NCBI GenBank assembly: GCA_030068075.1 | Contig: CM057843.1 | Coordinates: 15,146,001-15,210,000, forward strand | Length of the DNA stretch: 64,000 bases | Direction of reading: 5' to 3' | Source of the DNA: Paguma larvata | Lineage: Eukaryota > Chordata > Mammalia > Carnivora > Viverridae | Shown: positions 1-11,037 of the stretch, one piece after another | Numbering within the stretch: the stretch's first letter is position 1 | Layout of the letters: every line of letters begins with the position of its first letter | The notes under the pieces: generated by a model | The model's input: the letters and a program-made list of their open reading frames with translations, nothing else | What the model was told of the DNA's origin: nothing | Databases searched by the model: none | Made by a program: the position numbers and the translations under genes

Positions 1-82
1 CTGCCTCCCCTACATTCTTAGATTTGGAGGACAAATGCAATCTGCTGGGGCTGGGACTGCCACCAACAGCTGGTAACAGAGG

Positions 83-302
83 GACGCCTGGGGGGCTCAG
101 TCGGTTTAAGCCTCTGACTTCAGCTCAGGTCATGATCTCAGGGCTCAGGAGTTCAAGCCCCTGCCTCAGGCTCTGCGCTGACAGCTCAGAGCCTGGAACC
201 AGCTTCAGATGCTGTGTGTGTGTGTCTCTCTCTCTGCCTTTCCCCTGCTCATGCTCTGTCTCTCAAACATAAATAAACATAAAAAAAATAAAAAAAAAAA
301 AA
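83..302 (+). repeat. Felid tRNA-Lys SINE
   Basis: Full-length type with CT-rich stretch and A-rich tail; the head reads cgcctggggggctcagtcgg. Confidence 0.9.
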
Positions 303-749
303 GGTGGTAATAGAAGCAAAGACCTGAATCCTGAGCCAAACAACAGATCAAACAAAATTCTAATTTGTTTAAACAGAAATGAAATTACACAGGGGCAAAG
401 AAAGCTTCAGTATTTTTCTGATTATTACTTCAGAAGCTGTAAAGGACAGAACGCCTCTCAAGAACAACAGGGCAAATCTGTTAGATACTTAGAACAATCG
501 GGGAGGATTTCTTCTTAATGAAGTGCTCGAGGTTCCCAAGGAAACTGTCAAGGAAAAAAGGGGCGAGCCATTTAACTGCTTTGCATATAAATGCCTGACT
601 ATTCTAGCTTTTTGCTATCAGAGGGCTAGGAGGCTAGCGGGTAGCACTGGAAAAAAAAAGTAGAAGAGACTGGCGTGATTTGAAGCCCTTTTAACTGCTT
701 CTACAGGAGGCAGTTCCTTACGAATACATATGAAACCGTATTCCCGAAG

Positions 750-1500
750 AAAACCTCAGAACAGGCCTGACCTGGAGCGCGGACACCACCTGTCCTGTCC
801 GCGGGCCCCGGTTCTGAGTCTTCCTCAAAGCTCGGGCGTGTAACCAAAGCCAACTGTTTACCAGGCCCTGCGGGGGAGACGCGCCGGCCTCGCCCGTCGC
901 CTCCCCTTCCCGGTCCGGTCTCCCTAACTCCTCTTCGGCCGGGGGGCTCGCGGGTAGCGAGGGAGTGGGGACCCGGCGACGCGCTGACCTGGGACCGGGC
1001 CCCCCACAGCAGCCTCCACCCCGTGTTCGCCTTCTCCGCAGGCCGCGAGCAGGGGCGTCCGCGCGTGGACCGGCTGGGGCTCCGGCTTGACCGCGCGGAC
1101 ACTCGCGCCCGGCGCCCTCGACATCATTACCTGTCGGTGGGACCCGGCGGACGCGCAGCCGGAGCGGCCCGAGAGGCCCGGGGCAACAATGGCGGCGCGG
1201 GGCGCGGGCGCCTGCGTGGCGAGCTCAGTCCCGTGCCGCAGAGGGGCCTCTGGCTCCGCCGCTTCCCTAACCCGGAAAGCACGACGTGTCTCGGCCGGGA
1301 GCCGCACCTTCCAGCCCGCTCCTGAGGCGCCTGGCCCGGAACGCGCCGCGCCTCGGCTCCACCGCGACCTCGCCTCAGCGCCACTGCGCATGTGCGCGAG
1401 GAGAACGCTGCGCGCCGGCTGAGCCAATCGCGAGCCGCGTCTCGGCCCTCCCTCCCGCCAGAGCCTCATTCCGTGGACCTGTCTCCATGGTAACCTCCTC
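750..1500. promoter_or_regulatory. CpG-island promoter, probably firing to the left
   Basis: The CpG-rich block holds an NRF1-like tgcgcatgtgcgcg (1,385-1,398), a CCAAT pentamer (1,424-1,428), an RFX X-box-like gtctccatggtaacc (1,481-1,495) and a YY1-like ATGGCGGC (1,189-1,196). On the minus strand gccgccattgttg fits the usual YY1 orientation just downstream of a start site, and a good splice donor gacag|gtaatg ends at 1,131. Together these suggest a minus-strand first exon of about 1,131-1,400 whose later exons lie outside the window. The direction is inference. Confidence 0.6.
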
Positions 1501-1904
1501 CACCCATCACTGTGACTTGCTGGTTTAGGTTGCAAGGTTCTGAAGGGAACTTTAAAGTTTCCCTGGCCAGAAGCAGGTCGAGTAGATGACTGGGATGTCG
1601 GAGAGCTACTAGCATCTGGGGGAGGGGGATGCGGATGGGGGTGGTTAAAGCTCCGAGTTAACTAACCAGAGAAAACCTGGTGCCAGCGTTCCTAGAGGAA
1701 GGATGGGCAGGCAAGACATGGGTCTAAAGGTATAGCAACCCAAAGCGCGTTTTCGGGCTTTACTGTGTATACACATTCACTGATCTTGAGACTCAGATCG
1801 GAAAAAGGGATAACATCCAACAGCCTGTTGTTTATAGAGACACGACAAACCTACATAAACCCCTTGAAAATAAAAGGATAGAAAAACATCCCAGGCATTC
1901 CTGT

Positions 1905-2345
1905 ATCTACTGCTGTGTTGGCAAACCACCCAAAAGTTAATGGTTTTAAAGAACAACCATTTTATTATGCTCATGGATTATGTGGGTCAGGAATTTGGAA
2001 GCAGAACAGTGGGCATGGCTCTTCACTGCTCCACTGTGTCTGGGGGCTCAGTGGAGATGATTTGATGGCACGGAGGGTCCATTTCCAAGATGGCCTCTTC
2101 CCTCACATGTATTGTGGGTGGGTTGAGATGGGTTAAAAGGATGAGCTCAGCTTGGATTTGAGCGGAGTGGCCTTTTCCACGTGAAGGACTCTTACATGGC
2201 GTCTCTGGGCTTCGGGAACACATGTTCTAGTGAATAAGAAAGAATCTTCATGGCTGATGATGACATAGATTCGGAAGTCACATAGCATTGCTTCCGTCAC
2301 ACATTTGAGCAAGACAGTCACAAATCTGTACAGAATCAAGGAGAG
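1905..2345 (+). mobile_element. MaLR/MLT1-type solo LTR remnant
   Basis: Contains the MLT1-like run gcaaaccacccaaaagttaa, then gtgggtcaggaatttgg, and later cggaagtcacatagcattgc, which is the typical LTR order. Internal retroviral sequence is absent. Confidence 0.65.
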
Positions 2346-2414
2346 GCAAATGTAGACCCCATCTCTTGAGTCTTAATATTACCACTACAGGCGAATCTGA
2401 ACCAAAAAAAAAAC

Positions 2415-3006
2415 TGGATAGTGAGACAGTCTTTGATGCGTCCACTTGGCTAGGCTATAGTCTCCTGCTACTCAGTGAAACACGAATTTAGGTGTTGCTA
2501 TAAAGGTATTCTGTAGATGTGGTTAAAGTCCACAAACTCAGTTGAATTAAGTAAGGGACATTATACTAGATAACTTGGGTGGGCCTGACTCAATCAGTCG
2601 AAAAGCCTTAAATGCAGAATTGACGCTTCTCTCATAAAAAAGAAACTCTGTGGATAAAGCTTCCAGACTGTCCTTCCTAGGGATTGCCCTATGGATTTTT
2701 TAAATGTTTATTTCATTTATTTTGAGAGATAGAAAACAAGTGGGGGAGGAGCAGAGAGAGAGTGAGAGACTCCCAAGCAGGCTCCATGCTCAGCATAGAG
2801 CCTGACACTGGAATCTATCTCTCGACCCCGAGATCATGACCTGAGCCGATATCAAGAGTCAGATGTGTAAGCGACTGAGCCACCCTGACACCTCTGCCCT
2901 ATGGATTTTGATCTTGCCTAGTTGGCCCCCACAATTAAGCCAATCCCTTGTAAAAAAAAAAATCTCTTAGTATATTCTTCGTCTGTGGCCGAACCCTGAC
3001 TGATAC
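2415..3006 (+). mobile_element. Ancient LTR-type repeat, split by a SINE
   Basis: Starts near gtccacttggctaggctata, contains acttgggtgggcctgactca, and ends gaaccctgactgatacag, a mammal-wide repeat end. The family name is uncertain. Confidence 0.5.
2700..2892 (-). repeat. Felid tRNA-Lys SINE
   Basis: Inserted in an ancient LTR-type repeat. Target duplication tgccctatggatttt on both sides. Confidence 0.9.
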
Positions 3007-3383
3007 AGGTAATAATCCCAATAACTGACAAGATGGAATTTTAAACAATCACAAGGGAATAAATAAGCATGGTATCCACGTATAAAAAGAAAAATTGACA
3101 AAGACGATATATCCACCGCTAACATACGTCCCTAACGATAAGGCCTCAAGAAATACTAGCAATAACTGATAACTGTGGGGAGCAAAACATAAATTAACAG
3201 CTGAAGCTGGAATCTTTAACACGCCCTCTAGAGCACACTGAGCGGGGCCGCCAGGATCCCCCTCTCAAGACTGGGGCACCTGTTCCCTTGGGTGCTAGCG
3301 TGTTTGACTGCCAACAGCTCACAACGCAATAATTAGCGAATAAAATAATAAAAGCAAAAATAATAAATAAATAATAATAAAAG

Positions 3384-4565
3384 CAAAAATTAACCAGTGG
3401 GACTACATCAAACTCGGAAGCTTCTGCCCAGCAAAGAAAACCATCAGCAAATGGAAAAGTCAACCGAGTGAACTGGAGAAAACACTTGCAAATCATTCAT
3501 CAGATAAGGGTTTGATATCCAAAATATATAAGGAATTAATACAACTCAATAGCAAAGAAACAAACAATCCGATTAAAAAAAAAGGGCAGAGGATCTGAAT
3601 GGACCCTTCCCCAAAGACGACGTACAGATGGCCAACAGGTGCATGGAAAGATGCTCGCCATCACTAATTACCAGGGAAGCGCGAATCAAATCCACAACGA
3701 GATATCACCTCACAACTGTTAGAATGGCTATGATCAAAAACACAAGAAATAAGCGTTGGCAAAGATGTGGAGAAAAGAGAACCCTTGTGCACTGTTGGCG
3801 GTGATATGAACTCATGTGGTCACTACAGAAACAGAACGGAGGTTCCTCAAAAAATTAAAAACAGATCTACCACATGACCTAGCAATTCCACTTCCGGGTA
3901 TTTACCCAAAGGAAGCAAAAGCACTAACTCAAGAAGATATCTACACACCCAGGTTCACTACAGCATTAATTACAAAAGCCAAGACCTGGAAGCAACCTAA
4001 GTGTCCACCAGTGGATGAACGGATGGAGAAATTGTGTATACGTATATATGCGTATACATATGTTCTATAGATACAAAACAATAGAATATTATTAAGCCAT
4101 TAAAAAGAGTGAAAAAAAAAACACAAAAGAGGGAAATCTTGGCATTGGACACAAAATGAATGGACCTTAAGGGTCTAAGTGAAATAGACAGGGAAAGACA
4201 AGTACCGTAGGATTTCACTTCTATTTGGAATCTAAAAAAACGGAAACAAAAATCTGAACTCATAGATGCAGAGAACAGATTGGTGAAGGGTGGCATGGGG
4301 GTGGGGTTGATGGATGAAGGTTGGCAAAAGGCACAAACTTCCAGTTATAAATAAGCCCTGGGGATGTGGAGTGCTGCACGGTGGCTGTACTTAGCAATAC
4401 TGTGTTGTAAGTTTGTAAGTTGCTGAGAGAGTAGATCTTAAAATTTCTCATCACAAGACAACGGTGGTAATTCTGTGATGATAGGTGGACTAGATTTATT
4501 GTGGTGACCATTTTGCAATACATACAAATATCGAATCACGCTGATTTCTTATTAAAAAGAAAACG
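3384..4565 (+). mobile_element. 5'-truncated L1 (ORF2 C-terminus and 3' UTR)
   Basis: Reads as the end of L1 ORF2 (gggactacatcaaactcgga..agcttctgc; then the mid-C-terminal agaatggctatgatcaaaaa) with many stops, then a 3' UTR. Confidence 0.85.
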
Positions 4566-4611
4566 AAAAGGAGCTCACTCCCGTGGTTCACGATTTAAAA
4601 ACTCTGGCATG

Positions 4612-4836
4612 GAGCACCTGGGTGGCTGTCGGTTAAGCGTCCAACTTGGGCTCAGGTCATGATCTCACAGTTGGTGGGTTCGTAGGTTCGAGCCCCAACT
4701 CCGGCTCTGTGCTGACAGCTCGGAGCCTGGAGCCTGCTTCAGATTCTGTTTGTGTGTGTCTCTCTTTCTACCCCTCCCCCACTTGTGCTCTGTCTGGCTC
4801 TCAAAAATAAACATGAAAAAAATTTAAATATTACCG
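4612..4836 (+). repeat. Felid tRNA-Lys SINE
   Basis: Near full length; a short possible target duplication gcatgga flanks it. Confidence 0.9.
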
Positions 4837-4844
4837 CATGGATG

Positions 4845-5176
4845 CAAAGGGATGGTGGTAAGACGCTGCTACACTGTTGGAGGGTAGGAGAAGGAAATGG
4901 CTCCACACTGAGCCGAAATGCCAGAATTTCTTTAGCCAAAGGTGAAAAAAGGGTGTATGTAAGGCTGGAAAATATACCAGCTGATGGCTTCACTGGAAGG
5001 CTTGAAAAGACCCTCTGTTGAGAGAAAGAATGTGCTGCTGAAGTGGGGGGCACCAGTATCATCAAGAAGCTCATTGGTGGCTGTCCTTGCAGGCTGAGGC
5101 GGACAGTAGGTGGGTTTGTTACCAAACTGGGCTCCCTGACGTTAGCACTTGACCTTAAGAAACTCTGTGAGCTCAG
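4845..5176. other. Unassigned single-copy-like segment
   Basis: No repeat recognised. A stretch before 5,165 translates on plus as TSIIKKLIGGCPCRLRRTVG-like residues, and sequence continuing past the SINE (5,409-5,460) could be the same old unit, perhaps a decayed retrocopy. I cannot name it. Confidence 0.3.
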
Positions 5177-5408
5177 GGACGCCTGAGCGCCTGAGTGGCT
5201 CAGTCGGTTAAGCATCCGACTTCGGTTCAGGTCGCGATCTCACGGTCTGTGGGTTCCAGCCCCGCGTCGGGCTCTGTGCTGAGGTCTCAGAGCCTGGAGC
5301 CGGTTTCCTATCCTGTGTCTCCCTCTCTCTCTCTCTCTGCCCCTTCCCCTGCTCACGCTCTGACTCTACGTCTCTCAAAAATAAATAAACGTTAAAAAAA
5401 AAAAAAAA
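5177..5408 (+). repeat. Felid tRNA-Lys SINE
   Basis: Full length and little diverged; 19-bp target duplication aagaaactctgtgagctca. Confidence 0.92.
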
Positions 5409-5460
5409 AGAAACTCTGTGAGCTCAATCTGCATGAAGAGCGGTAAGATCAAGTTGATGG

Positions 5461-5643
5461 TGCACCTGGACGGCTGACTCGGTTGAGTGCCAGACTTGGG
5501 CTGGGCCACGATCTCACGGTTCATGAGTTCGAGCCTTGCCTCGTGGGGCTCACTGCTTTCGGTGCAGAGCCCACTTGGGATCTTCTCGGCACCACCCCTC
5601 TCCAGTGCGCATGCGCCTTAATCTCAAAAAAATTTTTTAAAAA
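5461..5643 (+). repeat. Diverged tRNA-Lys SINE
   Basis: Head and T-arm region recognisable (gatctcacggttcatgagtt) but the CT-rich part is lost. Confidence 0.75.
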
Positions 5644-5869
5644 GTGTAAGAGAGTGGAGAGCGTGCTTTTATCTTCAGAGAGTTGTGGAGATAGTAAGGT
5701 GTGCTGTCTCTACAGGCATAGAGTCAGACAACCGGGGCTAGTACTTAATCGTATACAATCAAATGAAATAAAGGATGGATGATCAAGAGGCCGAGGTTAA
5801 TAGAATCTCACCATCTTTTGCTCCATCTCCAGATGCTAGTCAGTGCTAAGACCCAGAACCCGAAGTGGA

Positions 5870-5980
5870 TTCGGAAGTGGGCTCTGCCGACACAGAGTTC
5901 GAACCCACGAACGGAACCGAGGAATCACGACCTGGGCCCAAAACAGACGCCTAACCGATTGAGCGACCCAGGTGCCCTCC
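5870..5980 (-). repeat. SINE fragment (tRNA part only)
   Basis: Ends ctaaccgattgagcgaccca; the tail half is missing. Confidence 0.7.
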
Positions 5981-6329
5981 CTAGCAAAGAATTTCAATCT
6001 TATAGCCAAGAAAAAGTTGCAAAATGAAAACAAAAAGAGGAACCTAGGAACGCACGAGTAAGACACCGTTTGTGCAAACACTTTTTGGAGAAAATTAGTC
6101 AACGATTTTGAAACACATTAAGGATTATCTAAATAATGGAGAGCAAAAATAAAAAAAAATAAATGGAGAGCAAAGCGTATACGGTAAAAAATTTAATGAG
6201 TCCTTTAATTCATCAGAACAACATAAATTATACTCAACACCTTCCCACTCTCACACAAAGGCTGGGAACATAAAGTTTTAGGGTAGTGTTACCGGAGTCA
6301 GGTTCTTGCGCTCAACGACTGAAACGAGG
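5981..6329. other. AT-rich stretch, nothing recognised
   Basis: A-rich sequence leading into the promoter-like block at 6.33 kb. Confidence 0.4.
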
Positions 6330-6850
6330 CTGGACCTAAAATCAAAGGCACGCGGCACTACGCGTCAAATATGCTAATAAGGAGGGGGAGGGGAAACGCC
6401 TCGTCCTGATTGGTCAGAAGGGCCTCGCCCTGATTGGTTGATATTGACAGGCCACTCAGGCAGCTCATTGGTGGCTTTTGGAGCCGCGCCTCCGTTTGAA
6501 CTCGGGGCGTGTGTGGGCCCGCATCCTGCTTCTCCCTAGGAGATGGGCTGTTTAGCTTGAACAGCCAGCATCAAGCGCCGCAGGGGCGTGATGTTTACCG
6601 CTTGGGGCTGGTTCCGCTGGTCTCTAACTGTCTCGGTAGGACAGGGCGCTATTTCTTTTCGTCGCTTCACTCAGTAGCGTTTTTCTTTAGGGATCGTGTG
6701 CCCGTGCTTCAGCAGAGACTTCATACGATGAGATTGGATGGAAGTCTGGTAGAAAGGGATGCAGCCTTAACTCCCGGGAGCACCAGGGCCCGAGGCCACC
6801 TCCCAGAGGGGAAGTGAGAGACCAGGGAGGTGAGGACCCATGGGCACAAA
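6330..6850. promoter_or_regulatory. CpG-rich promoter with three CCAAT boxes
   Basis: Three ATTGG (reverse CCAAT) pentamers at 6,409-6,413, 6,433-6,437 and 6,477-6,481 suggest NF-Y binding; the first two lie in a 24-bp tandem duplication (cctcgtcctgattggt / cctcgccctgattggt). A strong plus-strand donor cagggag|gtgagg ends at 6,829, so a rightward non-coding first exon is possible. No coding exon was recognised nearby. Confidence 0.5.
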
Positions 6851-6934
6851 CGGTTTCCCCTCCTGTCCTGAGATGTGAGGTCTGCGCAGTCACGAGACTG
6901 ACTCGATCAGTGCATTTTCTTTCATGGCGTCGGC

Positions 6935-7060
6935 TGAGGGCATTGATCCCGTTTATAGACGGGGAAAGGGAGGCGCAGAGAGATAGTGTGACTTAGCCGA
7001 GGGCTCCAGGGATTAGGAGCAGACCCCGGCCTTGAACCCCGCAGTGCTACCTCCAAGCCT
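6935..7060 (+). repeat. MIR SINE
   Basis: Matches the MIR core: cccgtttatagacggggaaa, then gcgcagagagatagtgtgac and agaccccggccttgaaccc. Confidence 0.7.
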
Positions 7061-7589
7061 AGCCCTGTTCTTTTTTTTTTTTTTTTTGGTTATCCGTATC
7101 TACAAACATGGTGGCTTTGGAATCTTCTCAAGTGGTCGTCATGTCTTCGGTGGGAAAGGGAGGTAAATTAATCGCACTCATTAAAAGAAGGGTCAGAGGA
7201 GATGCTAGAATACTTAGATAGCACATTTTTTTTTTTTAAATCCAGGAAAAATTCCCAGCTGTAATGATGGAAAATGGAAATCTACCAACACCAGAAGTCA
7301 GTGTACCTGTGAGGCTTCTGTCCCACTCGTCCACTCCCGTCCCACGAGCCCCTAGGCTCAGCCTCCTGCCCTCCACTCCAGGAGAGACCTGTTTTTCATA
7401 GCTTCGATTTCTCTGTCCCTCAATGGAAACAGAAACGAAACTAGGTTTTAAAACATTGGGTTATCAGCATCGACCTGGGTGCAGCGGGAAGACCAACTCG
7501 GCTGGCTCAGGTAGAGCATCAGTACTTTGCCAAATCCTCGCCAATGCTTTTTTGTTTTTGTTTTTGTTTTTCTACTCTGACGTCATCCC

Positions 7590-7705
7590 TGCAACGGAGG
7601 TGGAAGGATCCCCGTTTTATACAGGAGGCCCAGAGAGGTTGAGGACTTTCCCACAGCCACACAGCTGCGGTGGCAAGGCCAGCATCCGGGCTGGGGGTGT
7701 CTAGA
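7590..7705 (+). repeat. MIR SINE
   Basis: Second MIR-like copy: ccccgttttatacaggaggc, ccagagaggttgaggac, cacacagctgcggtggcaag. Confidence 0.7.
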
Positions 7706-7957
7706 GCCATTGTCCCTTCCCAGTTGTGTACGGCCATGGGAGGGGGACGTGTTCCTGGATGATCAGGATTCAGGGGCTAACGGATTCACCCCGAAACAGG
7801 AAAAGGAGAAGAATTCCGCTATCTTCGTGCTCCCAGCACCTGTCTGTGCATTGACCGCAGCAGTCATGGCGTTGAAACTTGTTTTTCTAAGAAAGGCTCT
7901 ATTACACCGCTTTATAAAGACTTTGGTTCTAAAGTCAGCTCAAACAGCAACACTTCC

Positions 7958-8142
7958 GGGACACCTGGGTGGCTCAGTCAGTGAAGCGGACTTCAGCTCG
8001 GGCCATGATCTCGAGGGTCACAAGTTCAAGCCCCACGTCTTGAAGCCTGCTTCAGATTCTGTGTCTCCCTCTCTCTCTCTGCTCCTCCCCCACTCCTCCC
8101 CTCTCTCTTTCTCAAAAATAAATGAAACTTTAAAAAAATATA
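7958..8142 (+). repeat. Felid tRNA-Lys SINE
   Basis: Internally shortened; target duplication agcaacacttcc. Confidence 0.9.
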
Positions 8143-8334
8143 GCAACACTTCCTTTGCAGAAAATCCCTCGAAGTGCCCACAGCGGCCGAGAAGGACCCG
8201 TTTGTTGGGGGCTCAGCAAGTCTTCCCACTACCCCGGCTCAGTCCAGGGCGCCCAGGGGTCTGAACTGCCTGCACGGTGTAAAATTCTTTCTCTTTTTTT
8301 CATCTCGGTTTTTGTTTGGCAGTTATTTGACTTC

Positions 8335-8580
8335 GGGCGAGAGTTTTTAAAACCCAGCTTCACTGAGGCATAATTGTCAGGCAGCGAACTGCACGTGCTT
8401 AAAAATCTACAATTTCGGTATCGACCTGCAGGCATACCTGTGAAGCCATCAGCACAGTCTCGATGTCGTGTATATAAACCCTCGAATATTTCCTAGAGAC
8501 TCTTTAGTAGTCGTCCCCGTGGACTGCTCCCTTCCTCAAGCCACCTCTCATTTGTTTTCAGTCACTCTATTTTCTCAACT
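8335..8580 (-). mobile_element. Old L1 3'-region fragment
   Basis: The plus strand reads like the antisense of an old L1 tail (ttcactgaggcataattg.., cctgtgaagccatcagcac). Confidence 0.5.
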
Positions 8581-8800
8581 TAAAAAAATTTTTGTAATGT
8601 CTATTTATTTTTGAGAGAGAGACAGAGTATAAGTGGGGGCGGGGGCAGAGAGAGAGAGAGAGGGAAACACAGAATCCAAAGCAGGCTCCGGGCTCTGAGC
8701 TGTCAGCACAGAGCCCGATGTGGGGCTCTAACTCAAGACCACGAGATCGTGACCTGAGCTGAAGTTGGGTGCTTAACTGAATGAGCCACCCCATGCCCCT
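8581..8800 (-). repeat. Felid tRNA-Lys SINE
   Basis: Lies between two L1 pieces; head end diverged (gaatgagccaccccatgccc). Confidence 0.9.
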
Positions 8801-8804
8801 CGAA

Positions 8805-9057
8805 TCAATATCTTAATTTACATGTTAAGGAACTAGAAAAAGGACTAACCCTAAAGTTAGAAGCAAGAAGGAAACAGTGATGATGAAAGTGGAGGTAAAT
8901 GAAATCGAGAACAGGAAAACAGTAGACAGAACCCACAAAATCAAACGTTTGAACAGATCAACACAATTGACTAACTTTACCTGGGCAGACCAAGGGAAAA
9001 AGAGGGAAGTCACAAAGTAATAAAATTAGAATCGAAAGTGGAAACATTGCTATTCAC
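8805..9057 (+). mobile_element. L1 ORF2 remnant, left of the MEST retrocopy
   Basis: Matches the L1 ORF2 stretch between the endonuclease and reverse transcriptase (ggaactagaaaaagg.., gatcaacacaattgac.., gaccaagggaaaaagag). The same L1 resumes at 11,870, so the MEST copy split it. Confidence 0.7.
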
Positions 9058-9647
9058 TTTTTTTGGGGGGGGTGTCAAAATTCATTTTACTAATAGAAAA
9101 TAAACAGTTATTCCAGCTTCAGTCATTATACTTGACGTTGCTAATAAAAGGGTTTTTTTTTTTGAATAATCAATCAACCCGTTTTGACTAAGACAATGAA
9201 GCTGTGGCTTAAACAAAAGTATTCAGCACCATTAGGCCTTTCGGAAATTGTTCTTAAGGTTTCCGGAACCTTCCTGTCTGGAAAGGACAGGAATTGCTGA
9301 GCTGCAAGAGGAAGCTTCTCTAGGACACCCAATGAAAAGAGAAGCATCATCGTAAAAGGAGTCCGTGTACCTTCAGCGCGGTAACTTGGACAATACGACG
9401 ATCCCCTCCTCTCCAGCTCAGGGGGGACGTGCCTCTAAGCACCGAGGTATGAGGTGTCAGACTGCTGTTTGCTGTTAGAATTAGCTAATGACAGTAAGTC
9501 TCTGGCACAGATGCTACTGGCCCTTAGCATCCTGTGATTTTAGGAAATTCTGTAAATAGTTTGGATTTAATTCAATTTATTCAGAAATTAAACCTGTTGA
9601 ATAAAGTTCACTAGTCGGCCCGAATATCTGCTGGTTTATTATTCTTA

Positions 9648-9705
9648 AATAAAAAAATATATATGTGTGTATATATATATATACGCATATATAATACGTG
9701 CAGGT
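9648..9705. repeat. AT/TG microsatellite
   Basis: Imperfect (TA)n with a TGTG interruption, inside the 3' UTR part of the MEST retrocopy. Confidence 0.8.
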
Positions 9706-9794
9706 AAATCATAGTCTTAAAATAGACTTAGAATACTGCATATTCAAAGCAAAACCTAGGTCAACAAAATGCATATAACTAAAAGCAGCTGAGG

Positions 9795-10010
9795 GGCGCC
9801 TGGGTGGCTCAGTCGGTTACGCGTCCCACTTCGGCTCAGGTCATGATCTCGCGGTTCATGAGTTCGAGCCCTGTGTCAGGCTCTGTGCTGACAGCTTGGA
9901 GCCTGCTGTGGATTCTGTGTCTCCCTCGCTCTCTGCCCCTCCCCCACTCATGCTCTGCCTCTCTTGCTCTCTCTTTCTCTCTCTCTCAAAACTAAACATT
10001 AAAAAAAAAA
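9795..10010 (+). repeat. Felid tRNA-Lys SINE in the MEST retrocopy
   Basis: Target duplication aaaagcagctga shows it entered after the MEST copy. Confidence 0.92.
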
Positions 10011-10137
10011 GCAGCTGATGGAATGAAATCCAAAGTTAGGACGAGGAAGACGCACTGGTCCACAGAATTGTTAAAAAGAGGTTTAAGACTGTCTTTCTGT
10101 ATCTGTGAGTAGTAGTGCTCATCAGAATTTTCTTAAA

Positions 10138-10164
10138 ATTTTTTTTTAAATGTTTATTTATTTT

Positions 10165-10199
<35 letters not shown>

Positions 10200-10363
10200 G
10201 GACGGGGGAGGGGCAGAGAGAGAGGGAGACACAGAATCGGAAGCAGGCTCCAGGCTCTGAGCCGTCAGCACAGAGCCCGACGCGCAGCTCGAACTCACAA
10301 ACCACGAGATCATGACCTGAGCCAAAGTGGGATGCGTAACTGACTGAGCCACCCAGGTGCCCC
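10138..10363 (-). repeat. Felid tRNA-Lys SINE in the MEST retrocopy
   Basis: Target duplication ctcatcagaattttct; carries a (GA)n run from the CT-rich part. Confidence 0.92.
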
Positions 10364-10825
10364 TCATCAGAATTTTCTAATAGCACAAGACAAAGGCAAG
10401 TCCATACGCTCTCAGGTGTTAGCAGAGCGGGAGGTGGACTGTTAGGGCCGTCCTCAGCCGGAGCTTCTGTGGGCTTCTCACCATATGCTCATCGCCAGTG
10501 AGTCAGGTGGACTTTTGTGAGACAATAGTGTTTGGCGGCCACGACCCCTTTTGGGCATTTCTTTCTGAGAGGGATACACAACAGGTAAGGGAGTAGGGGA
10601 GGTAATCCAGGGGAGGTCCTCTTTCCAGCTCAGAAGGAGTCGATCAAGCCCAAATAGGCATTCGAGAAGCCCATGGGGTCCTCTAGCTGTGGCTAGTGGC
10701 TAACGTGGTCATCCAGAATCCTGCACAGCTCCAAAAACTCTGGAGATGCGCAGGAGCGCATGGCCCAAAGAGAAAATGATGGGAACAGTCACAGAAGCAA
10801 GAGCTCCCACCCAGCGCCTCTTCTT

Positions 10826-11037
10826 CTTTTTTTTTTAAACGTTTATTTATTTTTGAGACATAGAGACAGAGCGTGAGCAGGAGAAGGGCACAGAGAGAGG
10901 GAGGCACAGAATTCGAAGCAGGCTCCAGGCTCTGAGCTGTCAGCACAGAGCCGGACACGGGGCTCGAACTCACAGACCGAGAGATCATGACCTCAGCCGA
11001 AGTCGGTGCTTAACCGACTGAGCTACCCAGGCACCCC
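10826..11037 (-). repeat. Felid tRNA-Lys SINE in the MEST retrocopy coding part
   Basis: Splits the codons for RRWVG; target duplication cacccagcgtctt/cacccagcgcctc. Confidence 0.93.

Noticed and set aside
924..1535. 203-residue minus-strand open frame in the CpG island
   Set aside because: GC-rich sequence lacks stops in several frames on both strands; no family resemblance.
4739..5215. 158-residue minus-strand open frame
   Set aside because: Half of it is antisense SINE; no supporting structure.
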